Shown here one piece after another: positions 58,496 to 64,000 of a stretch of 64,000 nt of DNA. The position numbers and the translations under genes are program-made. Position 1 is the stretch's first letter, and each line of letters opens with the position of its first letter. The notes below the pieces were generated by a model. The model ran no database searches. It had not been told where the DNA came from and saw only the letters and a program-made list of their open reading frames with translations. Source of the stretch: Streptomyces tubercidicus (GTDB lineage: Bacteria; Actinomycetota; Actinomycetes; Streptomycetales; Streptomycetaceae); the NCBI RefSeq assembly GCF_027497495.1, contig NZ_CP114205.1, positions 6,510,001-6,574,000 on the forward strand, written 5' to 3'.

Positions 58496-60043
58496 ATGTC
58501 AGACGAGCACGACAGGGCTGCCGCGACGATGCCGGACGAAAGTCTGGTGCGCCGCATCAAGGCCCTGGCCTGCACTGCTCCTCTGCAGGCTCTCGACATG
58601 GTCAAGAGCAAGCTTGATTGGGACGCGGCCGGTTACCACATGGCGGAGATGGGTCTCCACGTTATCGACCTGGTGACGATCGCTATGGATTTTGATTCGG
58701 GCGCCGACCCGGACAAGGTGATTCACCAGGCCGCCCGGTTCGCCGCGGTCCAGCAGCCGGGGCGAGGCGAGGACGAATATCGGCGCGTTGCGAAATGGGT
58801 GCTGCACAAGCTGATCAACGTCGGGACAGTGGACCGGGGGTTCAGCTGGAAATTCGGTCGGTTCGACGAAGAGAGCGAACGCTATGGCCGATTCGATTTC
58901 GACTTCAAACTGATCGTCGAGCGGGTCGACCGGGGGCGCATCCGGCTGCGCACCACGGACGAAGCAATCAATGTCCTCGTCGGAGCGCTCGATACGGACG
59001 TCGAGTCCGCCCAAGTCGCCGCCGAGCACAAACTGCGCCATCTGATCGAGCACGGGCGGCTCGACGACGCGAAAGTGGCGGCCGAGCAAGCACGGCACCG
59101 CACCGTGCAGTACGGCGAATCACTGCGCCGCCAGCTGGAGGCGACAGAACGTGACGTGCGCACCGTCGACTGGGAGCACCAGATGCCAGGGCTGCTCAAT
59201 GCGGCTCTCGATCACATCGAGCGGCGATACGAGATGGAGAACGCCATCCTCGCGCACATCACCGAGCAGCGTGACACCACGACTCACCCCCGGCACAAGC
59301 AGCGCGCTGCCGACCTGGTCCTGATCGTGCGGGACTGTATCAGCCGTCACATGCAGTTGCAGCAGCGGCTCCAGACTGCGGGGGACCTCTTCCGTTCCGA
59401 ACAGGACCGCCAGCAGTTCTCCGAGGCACCACGGCGGGCCAGTGTCGATATCTTCGGTCAACTGTTGTCGCCCGTACTGGCGTTGACGATTGACGACGCC
59501 CTGCCCGCGCTCACCGGATACTTCCGCTGCGCCAACGTCCCTGACGTCCCGGACGCCGTGTGGATGCCGTCGATGGTCTCCCGGCTGTTCGCGTCGGGGC
59601 CTGCACCGGCCGTACGAGGCGCTGAGGTGCCTGAGCCGGAACTCGAAGTCTCGGATGACCTTGCGGCGTTCACCGACGCCCAATTCCATAAGGTGGAAGA
59701 ACTGCTCGACCTTCGCGGGGAACCTGAACCTCTCAGCTCCCTGTTGCACCGGGCGCGAACCACCGGACCAGAGGTCGCTCGGCTCGTCCTTCACCGTGCG
59801 GGCCAGGCGTTCAGCCCTCCTGCGGGCGACGCGGTGCGGGGCGCGGCGGAGCGGCTGCTGATCGCAGTCCCCACCGGGGGAAAGCTGGAGGACAGCGAAT
59901 TCGGCGGCGACGAGCTACTCCTCGCGGCCGTCCCCCTGGATCTGTCCGGCAATCAAGGCGCAGCAGTGGCCGAAGCATCCATGAACATTCCGGAGCAGCG
60001 CCTGGGCAAGCGCGATACGCGACAGGAGTCACCCGCGACATGA
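58496..60043 (+). CDS. Kleisin-like subunit of an SMC-type complex (inferred)
   Basis: A 515-residue soluble, mostly helical protein. Residues about 10-150 could form a winged-helix domain (DPDKVIHQAARFAAVQQPGR, EYRRVAKWVLHKLINVGTVD). Residues about 165-320 are long charged helices without membrane segments (AEHKLRHLIEHGRLDDAKVA, ERRYEMENAILAHITEQRDT, LQQRLQTAGDLFRSEQDRQQ). The C-terminal third contains DLAAFTDAQFHKVEELLDLR and is rich in Leu/Val. Length, position before a smaller partner and an SMC-like gene, and the helical middle fit MukF, MksF or JetA subunits, but I see no definite sequence match. ATG at 58496 follows AAGGGGG; ATG at 58490 is an alternative. Its stop overlaps the next gene by four bases. 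Confidence 0.6.
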   Translation: MSDEHDRAAATMPDESLVRRIKALACTAPLQALDMVKSKLDWDAAGYHMAEMGLHVIDLVTIAMDFDSGADPDKVIHQAARFAAVQQPGRGEDEYRRVAKWVLHKLINVGTVDRGFSWKFGRFDEESERYGRFDFDFKLIVERVDRGRIRLRTTDEAINVLVGALDTDVESAQVAAEHKLRHLIEHGRLDDAKVAAEQARHRTVQYGESLRRQLEATERDVRTVDWEHQMPGLLNAALDHIERRYEMENAILAHITEQRDTTTHPRHKQRAADLVLIVRDCISRHMQLQQRLQTAGDLFRSEQDRQQFSEAPRRASVDIFGQLLSPVLALTIDDALPALTGYFRCANVPDVPDAVWMPSMVSRLFASGPAPAVRGAEVPEPELEVSDDLAAFTDAQFHKVEELLDLRGEPEPLSSLLHRARTTGPEVARLVLHRAGQAFSPPAGDAVRGAAERLLIAVPTGGKLEDSEFGGDELLLAAVPLDLSGNQGAAVAEASMNIPEQRLGKRDTRQESPAT

Positions 60044-60873
60044 CCAGTCACAGTGCCATCGACGCGGAAGACGCGGCACGCCTCCTCGCCTTCGGGCTGC
60101 GGCCGCGTGTGACACCGTCCCGGGACGACGACTACAAGGAACTCGCCCTGCGCTACCGGCACGACGAGGCATTCCGGCTACTCACCGACCGGATCGGCAA
60201 GGGGTTCGGGCTGACGGTCCTGGGCAGCGAACGAGGCACCGACTCCCTGGCCCTTGCCGCGCTGGAGGGCTCAGTCTTCGAGACGAAGCTCGACGACTAT
60301 GCCAAGCGGGCCCGGTACCGAGGCGAACGCGGGGACACCGAGCGGGTGCTGCATGGCCTCATCCACCTCGCCATCGCGGCGCTGGCCTTCCCCCGCCCGC
60401 AGGACCTCGCGCTGGACGGTTACATCGGCCGGGTCAACGCCGGCCTGATCGACGCCACTGTCCGCGATGCCTGCCGACAGCTCAAGGAAAGGGCGGCCAA
60501 GGGGGACGACGGAACCGACACCCCCTCCGACACACCCGAACTCGAAGCCGTCTGGCATGCGTACACCAGGCGGCCGGAGGCCTCGCGCACCAAGGACGAC
60601 CGGGCGGCACTGAACTCGACCCGCGCCATGGTGGGCCGCGCACTGAACTTCCTTACCGAGAGCGGATTCCTGACGGCCGTCGGCGACCCCAAGGAGGGCG
60701 CCTACCGGACGACCTCGCGCTACCAGTTGCAAGTGCGCGAACTCGCCGCGACGCAGGCGTTCAACGAACTCCTGAAACTCAACGTGGTTCCCATGACCGA
60801 CGCCTCCGGTTCCCTGCGCCCCGGCGCAGCGACCACACCAGTGGTGGAGAGCGAGGAGGCGACGGATGTATGA
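60040..60873 (+). CDS. Kite-like winged-helix subunit of an SMC-type complex (inferred)
   Basis: A 277-residue protein coupled to the gene before by ATGA and overlapping the SMC-like gene by 8 bp. It begins with helical segments (YKELALRYRHDEAFRLLTDR, IGKGFGLTVLGSERGTDSLA) and continues ERVLHGLIHLAIAALAFPRP, a pattern of a winged-helix protein of the MukE/JetB kind, with two wing-like regions and a C-terminal RYQLQVRELAATQAFNELLK. A Lys/Asp-rich loop lies near residue 165. The family name is not recognised. Its size, place between the kleisin-like and SMC-like genes and helix pattern support the subunit role. Confidence 0.6.
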   Translation: MTSHSAIDAEDAARLLAFGLRPRVTPSRDDDYKELALRYRHDEAFRLLTDRIGKGFGLTVLGSERGTDSLALAALEGSVFETKLDDYAKRARYRGERGDTERVLHGLIHLAIAALAFPRPQDLALDGYIGRVNAGLIDATVRDACRQLKERAAKGDDGTDTPSDTPELEAVWHAYTRRPEASRTKDDRAALNSTRAMVGRALNFLTESGFLTAVGDPKEGAYRTTSRYQLQVRELAATQAFNELLKLNVVPMTDASGSLRPGAATTPVVESEEATDV

Positions 60874-63800
60874 GTTGTCCCGCGTGCTGCTTCGGGCCGT
60901 TGGCCCCGAGGCTGCCCGTTACGAGGACGTCCTCCTGGACTTCCGTGGCGCCGGCGGTACGTTCAAGACACGTCCCGACATGCTTTTCGGTGAGGCCGCC
61001 ACGGCGCAACGCCCCTCGCCGGCCAGCGTTTTGCAGCTTCAAAACGGCGGCGGCAAGTCCGTCCTCATCAAACTCATCTTCTCCGTCGTTCTGCCAGGAC
61101 GGCGTCAGACCGTCGGTACCAGCAATACTCATGCTCTCGACAGCTTCGTGCTGGAAGGAGACGTGTCGCACGTCGTTCTGGAATGGGTACACGCCAGAAG
61201 CGGCCGGCGGCTGATCACAGGCAAGGTGTCTGCCTGGCGCAACGGCCGGCCCTCCGCTGACGCCGACCAACTCGTCCAGCGCTGGTACCACTTCCGCCCG
61301 ACGGAGACCAACAGTCTGCGGAATCTCCCCATCGTGAGCGAGGGACGCTACAGGCCGCTGCCCGAGTTCTGCGATCTGATGCAGCAGGCGTCCGATGCCG
61401 ATCCGGCAATGGAATACGCCGCCTTCCGGCGCCATGGGCACTGGACCGAACGGCTCACCGACCTTGGCCTGGACCCGGTGCTGTTCGAGTACCAACGCGC
61501 GATGAACGCCGACGAGGGAGATGCCGCCGACGCCTTCTCGTTCAGCAATGACAGCGCGTTCGTCAACTTTCTGCTCCGAGTCGTCGTCCCCCCGAAACCC
61601 CCTGAGGATCTGGCTGCGCTCGTCAACACCTACGCGGACAAGCTGTCGGTCCGCTCCGACCTGGAACGGGAGAGGGAGTTCGTCGAGGGTTGCCTGGCCT
61701 CGCTGGAGCCGCTTGCCCAGGCCCGTGACGACTGGCGCAGAGCGGCCACCCAGCGCGACGAGTCGGCAGAGCGGCTCAACGACGTGCTCCGCCGCATCCG
61801 GGTCCGGGCGGTGCGCGAACTGGAGACCGCGACGCTCCGCAAGGTCGAAAGGGACCAGCTCCGCGACGACGTCCGTCGCGAGGACGATCGCCACGGCAAT
61901 CTGACCCGTGTAGTCACCGAGTTGCGCAGGATCGTCGCTCACATGCGTCTGGGCGAGGCGGAAGCCGAGGAACAGCACCAGCGCAAGGCAACAGACAGGG
62001 CAGAACTGGTCGACAGCGCCTGGCGGGCCACTCCTGTGGTGCTCAGCCACCAGGACGCCGCCGCGGAGGCCCGTCGGCTTGCCGAGACCATCGCGGCCAC
62101 ACACGAAGCGGCCCGGCCCGCCCTCGCCGCGCGCGACACGGCAGCCCGTCATCTGGCAGGCGCCCTGGCGGCCCTACGCGAACAGGCCCGCTGCGACGCG
62201 GTGGGCAAGGAGGAGTCCGCCGACGAACTGGACGTGCGCGCCGAACAAGCACAGGCCGAGCACAACGCGGCCGTCGCCACCTCGGCGGCCCACACCGCCG
62301 AGGCGGACCAGCGCCGCCGGGAAATCGACGCCGTCGCGGAAGAAATCCGTACCGCCGTTCGCGAGGGCCATCTGCCGGACGGGCTGTCCGTCGTTCAAGC
62401 GGTAGATGACGCACGCCGAACCCACACGGAATCGAAGGCTCGGACCACCGAGCTGGAAGTCCTCCTGGCTCAGGCGGACGAAGACCTCAACAGCGCCACC
62501 AAGGAGCAGCTCCGCTGCCAGGCGGAGGCGATGAAGGCCGACGAAGGTCTGCACACGGCGCGGGCAGAGTACGACAAGACGCGCAAACGCGCGGACAGAC
62601 TGGCCGCCGACCCCGGATTCGCCGGGCTGCTCGGACCGGAAGCGGTGAACCTTGAGTCGGACGCCGGTGCGCTGCTGACCCGGCTCGCCGAGGTACAGCA
62701 GGAAGCGGACAGCGCGAGGGCGGAAATCCTTCTTCTGATCGCAGGCGACGAACGGGCCCGGACGGCACTGGAGACGACGGAACTGCTTCCGCCCTCGGTC
62801 GAGGCCGTCCAGGCGTGCAAGACGCTGGAGGACGCAGGCATCCAGGCATGGACGGGCTGGGAGTACCTGGCGGCCATCAGCGATGCTGAACGCAGGAAAT
62901 CCCTCGTCAGTCGAGCCCCGGGCCTCGCGACGGGCATCATCGTCAATAGTGCCGACCACTTCGACACCGCCCGCCACATTCTCGAAGACAGCGAACTGTG
63001 GCCCCAGAACTACGTCGCAGTGGGAACCAGGGCCCACCTCACGTCTCCCTCGCCGGACACCGGCGACGGACCGTTCGCTGTACCGCTCCATCCGGCGTTG
63101 TACGACGAAAGGGCGGCGGACGACGAACGTTCCCGGCTGGTGCACCGTCACGAACTCCACCAGCACCGACTGGCGGACGCCACGACACGGTTGAACTCGG
63201 CTTCCCGGCTCGCCTCCCGGCTCACACAATGGCGTGAAGACTGCCCACCTGGTCACCTCGAACACCTGCGGAGCCAGGTGGCAGAGCGCCAAGAGGCGGT
63301 GGAGGCCACGCGGGAGCGCCTTGCCGCCGTGGTGAAGACGTGCGAACGGCTCACCGCCGAACGAGCCGACATCAAGGCGGCGCTCCCCCTGCAGCGCACC
63401 CTGCAGGAGCAGCACGCCGAGGCAGTGCGGCTCCTCGCACGACTCTCGGCCCGAGAGGCACTGCTCCCCGGCCTCCAGCAGGCGGAACGCACTGCACAGC
63501 AGGCAGCGGCGACAGACCGGGAGGCGGCCGTGAAGGCCGCTGCGCTGAGCCAGACATTCCGGGAGGAGGCCGCAGCGCTTCGCCGAACCGCCGACGTCCT
63601 GAAGAACACCGCCGAGCGGCTGGCGCAGGAGATCGCGGACCTGCCGCCGCTGGAGCCGACGCCCGCTGTCGGCACGGACGGCTCAGAGCTCTCCTTGCCT
63701 GTTCTGCGCCGCGCCTACAACGCGGCGGCCGACGAGTACCGTCGGGTGGCGGTCGGCGAAGACCTCAAGGCCAAAGCTGCTCTCGCCCGGGACCGGCTCA

Positions 63801-64000
63801 ATGCGGCGGAGAAGGACGTCGCGGAGGTCGGGTCCGACGTCCGCGAACTCGCCGAACGTCTGCTCGCCGGCCCGGACGGCGCGGACGGCGCTGCACGGTC
63901 ACTTGCCCGCGAGGCCGCGCACCGCGCGGTTACCGTCTGCCGGAAGCGGCTGGCCGACTTGAGCGTCGTCACCGTGGCGCGCAGGTCGGACGCAGATGCC
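60866..64000 (+). CDS. SMC-like coiled-coil ATPase (N-terminal head, coil, hinge; partial)
   Basis: The frame is open for 1045 codons to the window edge. GAGGAGG lies 7 bases before the ATG, inside the end of the preceding gene. Residues 1-250 form an ATPase head: FRGAGGTFKTRPDMLFGEAA, then the P-loop-like VLQLQNGGGKSVLIKLIFSV near residue 62. A usual SMC P-loop reads GxNGxGKS; here the first Gly is replaced by Leu. Residues about 260-620 are coiled coil with heptad-like Ala/Glu/Arg sequence. Residues about 635-755 are globular (GIQAWTGWEYLAAISDAERR, TGIIVNSADHFDTARHILED), matching the position of a hinge. Coil resumes after this. If symmetric, the whole protein is about 1,350-1,450 residues. 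Confidence 0.75.
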   Translation, partial: MYELSRVLLRAVGPEAARYEDVLLDFRGAGGTFKTRPDMLFGEAATAQRPSPASVLQLQNGGGKSVLIKLIFSVVLPGRRQTVGTSNTHALDSFVLEGDVSHVVLEWVHARSGRRLITGKVSAWRNGRPSADADQLVQRWYHFRPTETNSLRNLPIVSEGRYRPLPEFCDLMQQASDADPAMEYAAFRRHGHWTERLTDLGLDPVLFEYQRAMNADEGDAADAFSFSNDSAFVNFLLRVVVPPKPPEDLAALVNTYADKLSVRSDLEREREFVEGCLASLEPLAQARDDWRRAATQRDESAERLNDVLRRIRVRAVRELETATLRKVERDQLRDDVRREDDRHGNLTRVVTELRRIVAHMRLGEAEAEEQHQRKATDRAELVDSAWRATPVVLSHQDAAAEARRLAETIAATHEAARPALAARDTAARHLAGALAALREQARCDAVGKEESADELDVRAEQAQAEHNAAVATSAAHTAEADQRRREIDAVAEEIRTAVREGHLPDGLSVVQAVDDARRTHTESKARTTELEVLLAQADEDLNSATKEQLRCQAEAMKADEGLHTARAEYDKTRKRADRLAADPGFAGLLGPEAVNLESDAGALLTRLAEVQQEADSARAEILLLIAGDERARTALETTELLPPSVEAVQACKTLEDAGIQAWTGWEYLAAISDAERRKSLVSRAPGLATGIIVNSADHFDTARHILEDSELWPQNYVAVGTRAHLTSPSPDTGDGPFAVPLHPALYDERAADDERSRLVHRHELHQHRLADATTRLNSASRLASRLTQWREDCPPGHLEHLRSQVAERQEAVEATRERLAAVVKTCERLTAERADIKAALPLQRTLQEQHAEAVRLLARLSAREALLPGLQQAERTAQQAAATDREAAVKAAALSQTFREEAAALRRTADVLKNTAERLAQEIADLPPLEPTPAVGTDGSELSLPVLRRAYNAAADEYRRVAVGEDLKAKAALARDRLNAAEKDVAEVGSDVRELAERLLAGPDGADGAARSLAREAAHRAVTVCRKRLADLSVVTVARRSDADA

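Noticed and set aside
58496..64000. A standard Wadjet JetABCD or TIGR02677-02680 cassette
   Set aside because: The head beginning and the P-loop of the ATPase, and the helical first protein, do not match the motifs I recall for those families. No fourth gene is visible. It is kept as a related but unassigned system.
1..64000. tRNA, rRNA, insertion sequence or integrase genes
   Set aside because: None was recognised; no CCA-ending cloverleaf, transposase motif or tyrosine recombinase motif was seen by reading.

Overview
The window is very GC-rich, with strongly biased third codon positions, frequent GTG/TTG starts, AGGAGG-type ribosome sites, Tat and lipoprotein exports and many TetR/LysR regulators. 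This fits a Streptomyces chromosome. The left 58 kb looks like ordinary chromosomal metabolism. The last 6 kb holds a defence- or chromosome-maintenance-like cassette that is cut by the window edge.

Layout. 1-5.5 kb: the start of a LysR regulator, a DUF5925 AAA ATPase, a DUF1275 membrane protein, a secreted SGNH hydrolase, a small conserved-looking basic protein, and an orphan type ISP restriction-modification C-terminal domain. 5.5-6.0 kb: a non-coding stretch made of two inverted copies of a stem-loop with an invariant loop. 6.0-8.2 kb: a GntR regulator and homogentisate dioxygenase (hmgA), with a readable promoter and operator. 8.4-8.65 kb: a decayed TetR remnant beside a 31-bp tandem repeat. 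8.8-11.7 kb: a CitMHS citrate transporter and an MFS transporter.

12-20 kb: oxidation of alcohols, aldehydes and acyl-CoA. It holds an aldehyde dehydrogenase, a frameshifted zinc alcohol dehydrogenase, a TetR, an acyl-CoA dehydrogenase, a second TetR, a MaoC hydratase, SoxR and an amidase. Two TetR-type operator families can be read here, each occurring twice. 20.5-29 kb: a zinc-ribbon protein, a large penicillin-acylase-like exported enzyme, a LysR, two transporters and a NamZ-type muramidase. 29.4-38.8 kb: an SDR, an acyl-CoA ligase and a TetR share an operator with a distant phosphotransferase/acyl-CoA dehydrogenase pair. Between them lie a methyltransferase, a two-component system and an NTF2-like secreted protein.

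39-57.9 kb: an MBL hydrolase, two DUF202 membrane proteins, NUDIX and HAD hydrolases, a DMT transporter, an FAD dehydrogenase, a molybdopterin/cytochrome b pair, an ArsR-type regulator with MFS transporter, a DM13/two-component operon, a [2Fe-2S] ferredoxin, an internally deleted P450, an ABC-F protein behind a structured leader with a three-codon upstream ORF, and an RluA pseudouridine synthase.

58.5-64 kb: three overlapping genes with the architecture of a bacterial SMC/kleisin/kite complex (as in MukFEB, MksBEF and Wadjet). They do not match the families of that kind I can recall. The SMC-like gene runs off the window. It shows a head with an altered P-loop, a first coiled coil, a hinge-like globular domain and the start of the return coil. 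This is the best candidate for an undescribed system.
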